From CAZTGZ01 sp044339595 (GTDB lineage: Bacteria; Bacteroidota; Bacteroidia; NS11-12g; UBA9320): a DNA stretch of 10,450 nt. Location of the stretch: contig JBIIVF010000086.1 of NCBI GenBank assembly GCA_044339595.1, positions 1 through 10,450 of the forward strand, in the 5' to 3' direction. The translations under genes and the position numbers were made by a program. Positions 1 to 6,251 of this stretch are shown piece by piece (within the stretch, counting starts at the first letter, position 1; every line of letters starts with the position of its first letter). The notes beneath the pieces are model-generated. The model searched no databases. It had not been told where the DNA came from and worked only from the letters and a program-made list of their open reading frames with translations.

Positions 1-1400
1 CCTCCGATTTCAGCACCACTCGTACCGATATTTACATTGGCTATGCCGCAATCAGAGCCGGTGCAGGATAAAAATCTTTCTGCTTCCAGCAGGTCATTGG
101 TAAAAATGGCCGAACTCAATCCCTGTTTAACATCATTTTGCATAGCGATGGCTTCATCGAGGGTATTGTATTTCATTAAATAAACAATAGGGGCAAAAGT
201 TTCTTCCTGAACAATTCGATAATGATTTTTGGCCTCTGCAATGCATGGAATTACATAGCAGCCTGATTCATATCCTTCTCCCTTGAGCACTTCGCCACCA
301 TAAATAACACGACCACCCTCACTTTCAAGGTCATCAATGGCTTGTTTAAATAATTTAACGGATTGATGATCGATTAGCGGACCGACATGGTTATGCTCAT
401 CCAGCGGATTTCCGATGCTCAACTGACTATATGCCCTTTTTAATCGGGCTTTGAAGGTGTCATAAACAGATTCATGAACTATCAGTCGCCTGGTGGTGGT
501 ACAACGCTGACCGGCTGTACCTACCGCTCCGAAAACACTGGCTTTCAGTGCATTATCAATATTCGCATTGGCGGTCACGATGATGGCATTGTTGCCTCCC
601 AATTCCAGAAGCGTTTTTCCCAATCGACTGCCTACTACTTGCGCAACTCTTTTTCCCATGCGGGTAGAACCGGTTGCAGATAATAAGGCAATGCGGGAAT
701 CTTTGGCCATCAATGCGCCCACTTCATGGTTTCCTAATATCAAATTAAAAATCCCCTCCGGGATATGGTTCTCTATCAATACATCTTTCAAAATATGGAA
801 ACATGCGATGGCTGAAAGTGGAGTTTTTTCGGAAGGTTTCCAAATGCTTACATTTCCACAAACGGCCGCAATCATGGCATTCCAGCTCCAGACGGCAACC
901 GGAAAATTAAAAGACGAAATCACCCCTACCACTCCCAAAGGATGCCATTGTTCGTACATGCGATGTTCCGGTCTTTCGCTGTGCATAGTCAATCCGTATA
1001 ACTGACGGCTCAAACCCACCGCAAAATCGCAGATATCAATCATTTCCTGCACCTCTCCCATTCCTTCTTGCAGGCTTTTGCCCATTTCATAGGAAACGAG
1101 CATGCCCAAATCTGCTTTGCGATTGCGAAGTTTATTACCAAATTTACGAATGATTTCTCCGCGCTTCGGAGCAGGCACATTTCTCCAGTATTCAAAAGCA
1201 GGCTGAGCCACCCGCATGATGTGCTCATATTCGCTTTCGGTTGCATAGGTAACGGTGGCTATTTGTTCTCCATCAACCGGCGAAATGATGTTTCTGTCTT
1301 GCGACCCTAGTGGCGTTACCCATAAAGTGCCGGTGCACATGCTTTCATTGGTTGACTGTATTCCAAGTTTGTCTAATACCTGGTTGATGTTCCTGCTCAT
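1..1400 (-). CDS. ALDH7A1-like aldehyde dehydrogenase (alpha-aminoadipic semialdehyde dehydrogenase type), 3' end outside window
   Basis: The family oxidises semialdehydes to acids with NAD(P)+ in the cytoplasm; ALDH7A1 members act on alpha-aminoadipic semialdehyde in lysine breakdown. About 466 residues are visible from the ATG at 1398-1400 to the window edge without a stop. Family members run to about 500-515, so only the C-terminal tail is missing. Visible landmarks are the nucleotide-binding stretch ISSFNFPVAVWSWNA, the catalytic glutamate in LELGGNNAII (about residue 266), the catalytic cysteine in GTAGQRCTTTRR (Cys300) and the C-terminal GSDCGIANVNIGTSGAEIG. The phrases GEVQEMIDICDFAVGLSRQ, QRCTT and VNIGTSGAEIG are characteristic of the ALDH7 branch rather than generic ALDHs. 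The gene is divergent from the membrane protein gene at 1565. I infer the lysine-pathway role from family only; no other lysine catabolism gene is in view. Confidence 0.93.
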   Translation of the reverse strand, partial: MSRNINQVLDKLGIQSTNESMCTGTLWVTPLGSQDRNIISPVDGEQIATVTYATESEYEHIMRVAQPAFEYWRNVPAPKRGEIIRKFGNKLRNRKADLGMLVSYEMGKSLQEGMGEVQEMIDICDFAVGLSRQLYGLTMHSERPEHRMYEQWHPLGVVGVISSFNFPVAVWSWNAMIAAVCGNVSIWKPSEKTPLSAIACFHILKDVLIENHIPEGIFNLILGNHEVGALMAKDSRIALLSATGSTRMGKRVAQVVGSRLGKTLLELGGNNAIIVTANANIDNALKASVFGAVGTAGQRCTTTRRLIVHESVYDTFKARLKRAYSQLSIGNPLDEHNHVGPLIDHQSVKLFKQAIDDLESEGGRVIYGGEVLKGEGYESGCYVIPCIAEAKNHYRIVQEETFAPIVYLMKYNTLDEAIAMQNDVKQGLSSAIFTNDLLEAERFLSCTGSDCGIANVNIGTSGAEIG

Positions 1401-1564
1401 ATCCCTCTTTTTTTCAAAAATACGGATAGTTAACAAAAACTGAGTTCATTACCGTCCAAATTAGTCATTGGAATGATACCAATCAAGATAAAAACAACTG
1501 CACCATGACGAGTTTGGGTTTCACCGCATTTGCCCATGCGTTCTCAATTATCTAATTTTACCCA
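1401..1564. promoter_or_regulatory. Divergent intergenic region between the aldehyde dehydrogenase and membrane-protein genes
   Basis: This 164-bp spacer separates two divergently transcribed genes and has no coding appearance. On the minus strand a TATTTTTG box (1415-1422) fits the Bacteroidetes -7 consensus TAnnTTTG exactly and lies 14 bp before the dehydrogenase ATG, with a purine run containing AGAGGG in between that may serve as a weak ribosome binding site. No TTTG at the usual distance upstream of it was seen. On the plus strand a separate box lies directly before the gene at 1565. I see no hairpin or RNA gene here. Confidence 0.5.
1529..1560 (+). promoter_or_regulatory. Candidate Bacteroidetes-type promoter for the membrane protein/NTPase/mobA operon
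   Basis: TTTG at 1529-1532 is followed after 20 bp by TAATTTTA at 1553-1560, a one-mismatch version of TAnnTTTG. The box ends 4 bp before the ATG at 1565, so transcription would begin at or near the start codon, giving a leaderless mRNA. This spacing supports the 1565 start over the internal ATG at 1598. The match is by eye to the consensus and has not been scored. Confidence 0.4.
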
Positions 1565-2548
1565 ATGAATCATAGCCAACGTGAATTCAGACTTACCATG
1601 CTGTGGGCATTGAATGAAACCGCATTAGGTGGATTTCTGCATGCCTTTAAAATACCCGTAACCGGATTTTTGGTGGGTGGTTTGGCCGTTTTGATCATCG
1701 GTTTAATCGCCCGAAATGCAGAGAATGTCTGGCGTTCTTTGCTGAAATCAACTGCCTTGGTTTTGTTGGCCAAAGCTGCCGCAAGTCCGCATTCTCCGCC
1801 TATGGCCTATATTGCAGTGGCCTTTCAGGGTTTGTCAGGCGCCTTGTTCTTCTCTACTTTGCCTTTCAAACCTGCATCCTTCCTTTTTGGTATCCTGGCG
1901 ATGCTCGAATCAGCGCTACAAAAACTCATCATCACCACCCTGGTTTTTGGGATGCAATTGTGGAAAGCCCTTGACCAATTTACCAACGACGTACTCAAAT
2001 TCTTCGGTTTTTATGAACCGGTCGCCTTTAGCTTCATATTGGTTTCCTTGTTTTTAGGCCTCTATTTTCTGTGGGGATTGGGCCTCGGATTTTGGCTTGG
2101 CAAACTGCCTGACCAAATAGAAAAACGAAAAGACCAACTTCTTTTTCTTCAGGAAAATGCGATAGATGCACCTCGCAATACCCGTAAGAATAAATTCAAG
2201 AAGTATCTGATCTCAGGCATATTTCTCTTGCTTTTTGCCCTATTGCTGTATGCAGCACAGCCCGGAAAAGGCTGGCTCAATGCACTTTATGGACTTTCAA
2301 GAGCCATTGCCATAATTTTGGTTTTGATTTTCATCGTTAAGCCTTTGTTGCAATGGATTTTGCAAAAATGGGTAAATCGCAATCAAGGGAAATACCGGGA
2401 AGAACTCTCCGAGATTCTGCTAAAACTGCCCGATTGGCGAAAGAAAATCCCGGACATCTACGCGCGGGTATCTTCTCAACATCGGGGTATCAAAAAGTAT
2501 CGCGAATTTGTGATTTTACTATTCGTGATGGCCATTTATACCGATTGA
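1565..2548 (+). CDS. Unrecognised multi-pass membrane protein, first gene of the mobA operon
   Basis: A 327-residue integral membrane protein that I do not recognise at family level. Hydrophobic segments lie at about residues 32-48, 60-73, 79-98, 104-128, 153-178, 213-231 and 243-265, with a possible last one at 312-325. A charged loop (about 180-212) and a basic, amphipathic cytoplasmic-looking stretch (about 270-311, with KLPDWRKKIPDIYARVSS) sit between the later ones. The N-terminal half, with NETALGGFLHAFKIPVTGFLVGG and SPPMAYIAVAFQGLSGALFF, has the small-residue-rich look of ECF-transporter S components; this is a resemblance, not a demonstrated match. The stop is one base before the ATG of a P-loop NTPase gene, and mobA follows, so the three are almost certainly co-transcribed. 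A role in molybdenum cofactor or molybdoenzyme biology is inferred from that context only. The start at 1565 is chosen because a -7-like box lies directly in front of it. Confidence 0.8.
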   Translation: MNHSQREFRLTMLWALNETALGGFLHAFKIPVTGFLVGGLAVLIIGLIARNAENVWRSLLKSTALVLLAKAAASPHSPPMAYIAVAFQGLSGALFFSTLPFKPASFLFGILAMLESALQKLIITTLVFGMQLWKALDQFTNDVLKFFGFYEPVAFSFILVSLFLGLYFLWGLGLGFWLGKLPDQIEKRKDQLLFLQENAIDAPRNTRKNKFKKYLISGIFLLLFALLLYAAQPGKGWLNALYGLSRAIAIILVLIFIVKPLLQWILQKWVNRNQGKYREELSEILLKLPDWRKKIPDIYARVSSQHRGIKKYREFVILLFVMAIYTD

Positions 2549-2549
2549 T

Positions 2550-3038
2550 ATGGCCAAAATTCTGATTTACAGCGAAGCCGTCCATACCGGAAAAACCACC
2601 CGATTGGCTCAATATTTTGAACATCAAACCGATGTCTTTGGTTTCTTAAATCCGGACATTCAGGGAATCAGACACTTGCTGAATCTGCACACCAAAGAAT
2701 TAATGCGCCTTGATTTGCCCGAAGACACCGATCTCCCCTTTATCGAAGTAGGAAAATACCGGCTATCCGCCCCTGCTTTGGAAGCTGCCCGCAACATATT
2801 GACACAGATGAATTCCATTTCAAAATCCTATTTCGTCCTTGATGAAATCGGAAAAATTGAAATGGAAAACCGCGGATTGGAACCGGCACTTTCTACCTGC
2901 ATGAATCATTTCAAGCAACGAACCGATGAAAGTACATTGATTGTGGTTATTCGCGACTATTTACTCGATCGGGCCATCAAAAAATATGCTTTAGAAGGTG
3001 TTGAGGTTGTGGGACATACCTATTTTGAAAATGTCTAA
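2550..3038 (+). CDS. THEP1-like P-loop nucleoside-triphosphatase (NTPase_1 family)
   Basis: A 162-residue soluble P-loop protein. The Walker A region is SEAVHTGKTTRL, with Lys15 and Thr16 in place, but the first glycine of GxxxxGK[ST] is replaced by Glu9. The Walker B region is FVLDEIGKIEM (Asp98, Glu99), the DEIGK(I/M)E signature of THEP1/NTPase_1 proteins. GFLNPDI (from about residue 31) and VGKYRLS (from about residue 67) match the family's GF..P and GKY motifs. Length is close to the usual 170-190. THEP1 proteins hydrolyse nucleoside triphosphates in vitro; their cell role is largely unknown. The gene starts one base after the membrane protein's stop and overlaps mobA by 8 bp, so translation is probably coupled. 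By analogy with MobB, a GTPase that partners MobA, it may assist cofactor handling, or it may power the membrane protein. Both are inference. Confidence 0.82.
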   Translation: MAKILIYSEAVHTGKTTRLAQYFEHQTDVFGFLNPDIQGIRHLLNLHTKELMRLDLPEDTDLPFIEVGKYRLSAPALEAARNILTQMNSISKSYFVLDEIGKIEMENRGLEPALSTCMNHFKQRTDESTLIVVIRDYLLDRAIKKYALEGVEVVGHTYFENV

Positions 3039-3615
3039 CGCACCCCTCATAGCGCTGATTCTGGCCGGTGGCGAAAGCAAGCGAATGGGAAAGTCAAAAG
3101 CTTGGCTCGAATATCACGGAGAACCTCAGGTGATATGGCTCTATCAACAGTTGAAATCGATCGTTGGGTCGGCATTGATCAGCATCAACCAATGGCCAGA
3201 GAATCAAATCCCTTTGCCCTGCATTACCGATTTACCCAGCTATCAAAATCACGGTCCGATCAGTGGAATACTCAGTGCGTTCGAATTGCACCATGCCCCG
3301 ATGCTCGTGATGGGTTGCGATTATCCGCTGCTCAACAGACAGCACTTGACTGCGCTGATTGAACAAAGAGAATTAAGTGCTGATGCAACGGTTTGTTCCA
3401 ATTCTGAAGGATATTTTGAGCCGTTATTTGGCATTTACGAAGTGTCGGGACTCATAAAACTTAAACAACATTTCGAATCCGGAAATAACAGCATCTCTGC
3501 CTTTCTTCGAAAATCAATCGTTCATCCACTCAAGGATATTCCTGAAATGGTCATGCGCAGTGTGGATACAGAAGAAGGTTACAAGGCAGTAGTGAAAATG
3601 ATGGCAAAAGGATAG
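3031..3615 (+). CDS. mobA: Molybdenum cofactor guanylyltransferase MobA
   Basis: MobA transfers GMP from GTP to molybdopterin-Mo, making Mo-molybdopterin guanine dinucleotide (MGD), the cofactor form used by the DMSO-reductase superfamily including formate dehydrogenases. The 194-residue length is normal. The N-terminal nucleotide-binding signature LILAGGESKRMGKSKAWL is intact (residues 9-26), followed by a basic segment, the guanine-site-type GPISGILSAF and the metal-binding VMGCDYPLL. I chose the ATG at 3031, which gives the short N-terminus (MSNAPLIALILAGG) normal for MobA. An in-frame ATG at 2998 would add 11 residues and deepen the overlap with the NTPase gene. Even from 3031 the gene overlaps the NTPase by 8 bp, which indicates translational coupling. 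It is convergent with the Fic gene downstream and lies in the same region as fdhD, whose product acts on the cofactor MobA makes. Confidence 0.93.
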   Translation: MSNAPLIALILAGGESKRMGKSKAWLEYHGEPQVIWLYQQLKSIVGSALISINQWPENQIPLPCITDLPSYQNHGPISGILSAFELHHAPMLVMGCDYPLLNRQHLTALIEQRELSADATVCSNSEGYFEPLFGIYEVSGLIKLKQHFESGNNSISAFLRKSIVHPLKDIPEMVMRSVDTEEGYKAVVKMMAKG

Positions 3616-3714
3616 CGATTCGACAGATTAATCCTTCTATCTACTTCGGAATAACAATCAAACCAAAATGATTCATGCATCGCCATGGCCAATTTCTTCT
3701 TTACCATGGAAGAA
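3616..3714. other. Convergent intergenic spacer between mobA and the Fic gene
   Basis: A 99-bp AT-rich spacer separating two convergent genes. It contains two CCATGG palindromes about 20 bp apart and a short inverted repeat, TTCTTC (3694-3699) with GAAGAA (3709-3714), reaching the end of the fic gene. The stem is only 6 bp and lacks a T-run, so I do not call a terminator. No gene is apparent. Confidence 0.5.
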
Positions 3715-4833
3715 TTACGATTCTGATAGGATATTGTATAAGTCTACATTTAAATATACAACCTCTTTACCTATTTTAGTTGATACGACAATTCCAAGTT
3801 GCTCTAATTTGAGCAAATATTTCTTCGCGGTATTTAAACTCTTAATGTTTTGTCCCATTAACTTTTTCGGACTGATATAGGGTTGTTCAAATAATTTCTC
3901 AATGTTCTCTTTTCTTAACTTCGGAACATTTTTACCGATCAATGTAAAAGTAGTATCAAATAGCCTATCAATTTCTATTATTTTATTAATTGTATAGACG
4001 GAAGTCTCTTCAATGGCTTTTAACATAAATATGATCCAATTTTCCCATTTTTGACGAGTAGTTACTGCGTCTAATAATTCATAATAGTCCGCTTTGTGCT
4101 TAATTATATAAGCACTTAGATAAAGAATGGGTAAATCAAGCAGCCCTTTTTGAATCAGTAAAAGTATGCTAATAATTCTTCCTGACCTCCCGTTTCCGTC
4201 TCTGAATGGATGAATCGCTTCATATTGATAGTGTGAAATAGCGAGTTTTATTAATGGGTCATAGTCGAAGTTTTTATCATCATTTATATACTCAAATAAA
4301 TTATCAAGTTTTTGATTGATAACATTTACACCTGTCGGAGGCGCATAGATTACTGCTCCATTAATTAAACTGCTGCCCATCTTTTTTATAACAGTTTCGG
4401 TTTGAGGAGGCCTTATACCATCATTTACTTGTTTTATTTCTTGGTAAATATTGATGACTGATTCTCTATCTAATATCCCACGTTCTTTAATTTCCTTATA
4501 TCCTGCCCACAAAGCATCTCTATAAAACAGCACCTCCTTGGCATTCCCCTTTACTTCTGCTCCTTCTATATGGAGGGCTTTATATAGCTCATCATCCGTT
4601 GTGAAAATATTTTCTATTTCGGTACTCGTTTTAGCTTCCCTTAGGGCAATTGTATTTACAAGCATCGATTGGTTTGGTAGTTTTCGGGCCAAACCTTTTA
4701 ATTCGGCGAGTGCTTTATTTGCTCTATTGAGTGCTAGTAATACATTTATTGTTAATACATTTTGATCAGCCGGAGGCAATTCAGGCAATTGATTGTAAGG
4801 TTGATTCCGATCATACATTACCAAATTTGACAT
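3715..4833 (-). CDS. Fic family protein, class II (intramolecular inhibitory helix), with C-terminal winged helix
   Basis: Fic enzymes usually transfer AMP from ATP onto hydroxyl side chains of target proteins. The 372-residue protein has the complete active-site motif HPFRDGNGRSGR (residues 208-219; catalytic His208). It also has an N-terminal inhibitory-helix motif of the [ST]xxxE[GN] type, S-T-E-I-E-N at residues 70-75, whose Glu74 should block productive ATP binding. That makes it a class II Fic, the layout known from Shewanella SoFic, which is also about 372 residues. The flap region VIYAPPTG precedes the catalytic domain. The last 70 or so residues (EQPYISPKKLMGQNIKSLNTAKKY onward, in pieces) look like a winged helix-turn-helix, so DNA binding is plausible. 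The gene is visibly AT-richer than its neighbours and sits between mobA and fdhD on the opposite strand, suggesting insertion. Target unknown. No separate antitoxin gene adjoins it, as expected when inhibition is internal. Confidence 0.93.
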   Translation of the reverse strand: MSNLVMYDRNQPYNQLPELPPADQNVLTINVLLALNRANKALAELKGLARKLPNQSMLVNTIALREAKTSTEIENIFTTDDELYKALHIEGAEVKGNAKEVLFYRDALWAGYKEIKERGILDRESVINIYQEIKQVNDGIRPPQTETVIKKMGSSLINGAVIYAPPTGVNVINQKLDNLFEYINDDKNFDYDPLIKLAISHYQYEAIHPFRDGNGRSGRIISILLLIQKGLLDLPILYLSAYIIKHKADYYELLDAVTTRQKWENWIIFMLKAIEETSVYTINKIIEIDRLFDTTFTLIGKNVPKLRKENIEKLFEQPYISPKKLMGQNIKSLNTAKKYLLKLEQLGIVVSTKIGKEVVYLNVDLYNILSES

Positions 4834-4846
4834 TTATTAAGCATTT

Positions 4847-4871
4847 TGTCAAATATAGCGAATATTTGACA
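4847..4871. promoter_or_regulatory. Perfect 10-bp inverted repeat, likely operator of the fic gene
   Basis: The left arm TGTCAAATAT (4847-4856) and right arm ATATTTGACA (4862-4871) are exact reverse complements around a 5-bp centre, AGCGA. The 25-bp site begins 14 bp upstream of the fic start codon and covers the predicted -7 box. Arms this long with a short spacer are typical of a dimeric repressor site rather than a terminator, and no T-run follows. The candidate binding protein is Fic itself through its C-terminal winged helix; this is inferred. Confidence 0.6.
4850..4857 (-). promoter_or_regulatory. Candidate -7 box of the fic promoter
   Basis: On the minus strand this reads TATATTTG, an exact match to the Bacteroidetes -7 consensus TAnnTTTG, 16 bp before the fic ATG (4831-4833). 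No clear TTTG was seen at the usual upstream distance. The box lies inside the perfect palindrome at 4847-4871, so a protein bound there would block it. Confidence 0.45.
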
Positions 4872-4917
4872 CTTGCCGGCTGACCGATCTTTTTTTTTGA
4901 CAGATACTTGGCTCAAA

Positions 4918-4942
4918 TGTCAAATTTTTACAAAATATGACA
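4918..4942. promoter_or_regulatory. Second, near-perfect copy of the fic-upstream palindrome
   Basis: TGTCAAATTT (4918-4927) faces AAATATGACA (4933-4942), with 9 of 10 arm positions complementary around a 5-bp centre. The total length, 25 bp, equals that of the perfect site at 4847-4871, and the outer TGTCAAAT/TGACA sequences are shared. It lies about 71 bp further from fic and about 85 bp before fdhD, so it could act on either gene. Confidence 0.5.
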
Positions 4943-4995
4943 GAACTAGTAGACATATCATATGGAGATAAATATTTTATAAACCATCTCATAAC

Positions 4996-5022
4996 TGATT
5001 TGGGTGCAAATCACTATCATTG
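4996..5022 (+). promoter_or_regulatory. Short inverted repeat and candidate -7 box in front of fdhD
   Basis: TGATTTG (4996-5002) and CAAATCA (5007-5013) form a 7-bp inverted repeat with a 4-bp loop. It is followed immediately by TATCATTG (5015-5022), a one-mismatch version of TAnnTTTG ending 4 bp before the fdhD ATG. If the box is real, the mRNA is leaderless and the inverted repeat is upstream DNA, perhaps a regulator site, not an RNA hairpin. No Shine-Dalgarno sequence is visible before fdhD. Confidence 0.35.
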
Positions 5023-5026
5023 AAAT

Positions 5027-5875
5027 ATGTCTGCCGAAATCGCCCTTAAAACCATCACCCGATATATTCAAGGCCAATCAGAGCAACTGAATGACCGCCT
5101 TGCCATTGAAGAGCCTTTAGAAATAAGATTGGAATACGGGCCTGAGAATCTGCGGATTCAGAAGAATATTTCCATTACCATGCGCACGCCGGGACATGAT
5201 AAAGACCTCACCCGCGGATTTCTGTTCACCGAAGGGATTGTACAAAATGTCGATCAGATCGTTTCGATTGATCCCGTTATCAGACCCTTTTTACAAACAC
5301 CGGATCCAAATGTAATCCTTGCAAAAGCTGCGTATGAAGCTGAATTGGAATTGAGTAAACTGGAAAGACATTTCTATACCACCTCCAGTTGCGGGGTTTG
5401 CGGAAAAAGTTCAATCGAGGCCATCAGAACAGTGCAGGATAGACACATCAGTGAAGAAAAAATGCTGGTCGATGCTGCCTGGATTACCCACTTGCCCGAT
5501 CTACTCCGAAAATCGCAGGAAGTATTCGACAGTACCGGAGGATTGCATGCATCCGCCTTGTTTGAAGTGGGTGGTTCGTTGACTTTACTGCGCGAAGATG
5601 TGGGCCGTCATAATGCACTGGATAAACTGATTGGCGCCGCATTGAAGCAAGGGCTGGCCTTGAACCAATGTGTGTTGCTTTTGAGTGGAAGAGCCAGTTT
5701 TGAATTGATACAAAAAGCGGCCATGGCCGGAATTCCTTTGGTGGCGGCTGTTGGAGCGCCCTCGAGTTTGGCAGTAGATTTGGCCACAGAGTTTGGCATC
5801 ACCCTCGTTGGATTTCTAAAATCAGAACGATTTAATGTATATTCACATCCTGAAAGAATAAATCTGAAGCCATGA
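5027..5875 (+). CDS. fdhD: Formate dehydrogenase accessory sulfurtransferase FdhD
   Basis: FdhD carries sulfur from a cysteine desulfurase (IscS in E. coli) to Mo-bisMGD, so that formate dehydrogenase receives the sulfido-form cofactor it needs. The 282-residue length is normal. Visible landmarks are the N-terminal EEPLEIRL, SITMRTPGHDKDLTRGFLFTEGI, the sulfur-transfer cysteine pair in SSCGVCGKSS (Cys122 and Cys125, matching the CxxC of E. coli FdhD), GGLHASALF, REDVGRHNALDKLIG, LLSGRASFELIQKAAMAGIP and SSLAVDLATEFG near the C-terminus. It shares pathway with MobA encoded upstream, and its stop overlaps the start of the DUF7009 gene. It is separated from mobA only by the oppositely oriented fic gene and has its own putative promoter. 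Confidence 0.96.
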   Translation: MSAEIALKTITRYIQGQSEQLNDRLAIEEPLEIRLEYGPENLRIQKNISITMRTPGHDKDLTRGFLFTEGIVQNVDQIVSIDPVIRPFLQTPDPNVILAKAAYEAELELSKLERHFYTTSSCGVCGKSSIEAIRTVQDRHISEEKMLVDAAWITHLPDLLRKSQEVFDSTGGLHASALFEVGGSLTLLREDVGRHNALDKLIGAALKQGLALNQCVLLLSGRASFELIQKAAMAGIPLVAAVGAPSSLAVDLATEFGITLVGFLKSERFNVYSHPERINLKP

Positions 5876-6240
5876 AAATCAGAATCAGAGGAAATACGGT
5901 CCGTTACAGGCTCACCCAGTCTGAAGTTAAAGCCATCAGCGAAACCGGTTATTTTGAAGAAAAAACGCATTTCCCGAATGGAAAAATCTTGACCTATGCC
6001 TTAAAATCGAGTACCGGAATCAACCAACTCGATGCCACTTTTGATGGCGATACCATAACAATGCTTATGCCGGAAAAAGATGCCCGTGAATGGTTTAACA
6101 ACAATCAAGTAGGTTACGAGAACGATTCAGCAAGCGGCAGTTTGCATTTATTGCTCGAAAAAGACTTTGTTTGCTTAGATGAAACAGTAGAAGATCAAAG
6201 CGATAATTACCCTCATCCATACGTGGATTCACATAAATAA
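5872..6240 (+). CDS. DUF7009-family small protein paired with FdhD
   Basis: A 122-residue soluble protein starting MKIRIRGNTVRYRLTQSEV, which I recognise from memory as the DUF7009 type, small proteins found next to fdhD in Bacteroidota. No function is established to my knowledge. The first 100 residues look beta-rich. The C-terminus is acidic and ends in an aspartate/proline-rich tail (residues about 103-120, with ETVEDQSDNYPHPY). A single cysteine lies in DFVCLDE. There is no signal peptide or membrane segment, so it is cytoplasmic. Its ATG overlaps the fdhD stop (ATGA, 4 bp), which makes translational coupling and a shared role likely. I infer an accessory role in formate dehydrogenase-type enzyme maturation, perhaps binding FdhD or the cofactor. 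The next gene is convergent after 11 bp, so this ends the operon. Confidence 0.83.
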   Translation: MKIRIRGNTVRYRLTQSEVKAISETGYFEEKTHFPNGKILTYALKSSTGINQLDATFDGDTITMLMPEKDAREWFNNNQVGYENDSASGSLHLLLEKDFVCLDETVEDQSDNYPHPYVDSHK

Positions 6241-6251
6241 AGACCCTACGC

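Noticed and set aside
568..1005. 145-residue plus-strand open frame
   Set aside because: It lies wholly antisense to the conserved aldehyde dehydrogenase coding region and has no recognisable protein features.
2998..3030. Earlier in-frame ATG for mobA
   Set aside because: It adds 11 residues (MLRLWDIPILK) that are simply the NTPase C-terminal coding region read in another frame; MobA proteins normally begin just before the LAGG motif.
3694..3714. Possible intrinsic terminator between mobA and fic (TTCTTC/GAAGAA)
   Set aside because: The stem is only 6 bp with almost no G/C, the loop is 9 bp, and no T-run follows on either strand.
3715..4833. Fic gene as half of a two-gene toxin-antitoxin system
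   Set aside because: No small antitoxin gene adjoins it, and the inhibitory S-x-x-x-E-N motif is inside the protein itself, as in class II Fic enzymes.
4847..4942. CRISPR-like or mobile-element end repeats upstream of fic
   Set aside because: The repeated unit is only 5-10 bp and alternates in orientation, there are no unique spacers of constant length and no transposase; operator half-sites explain it better.
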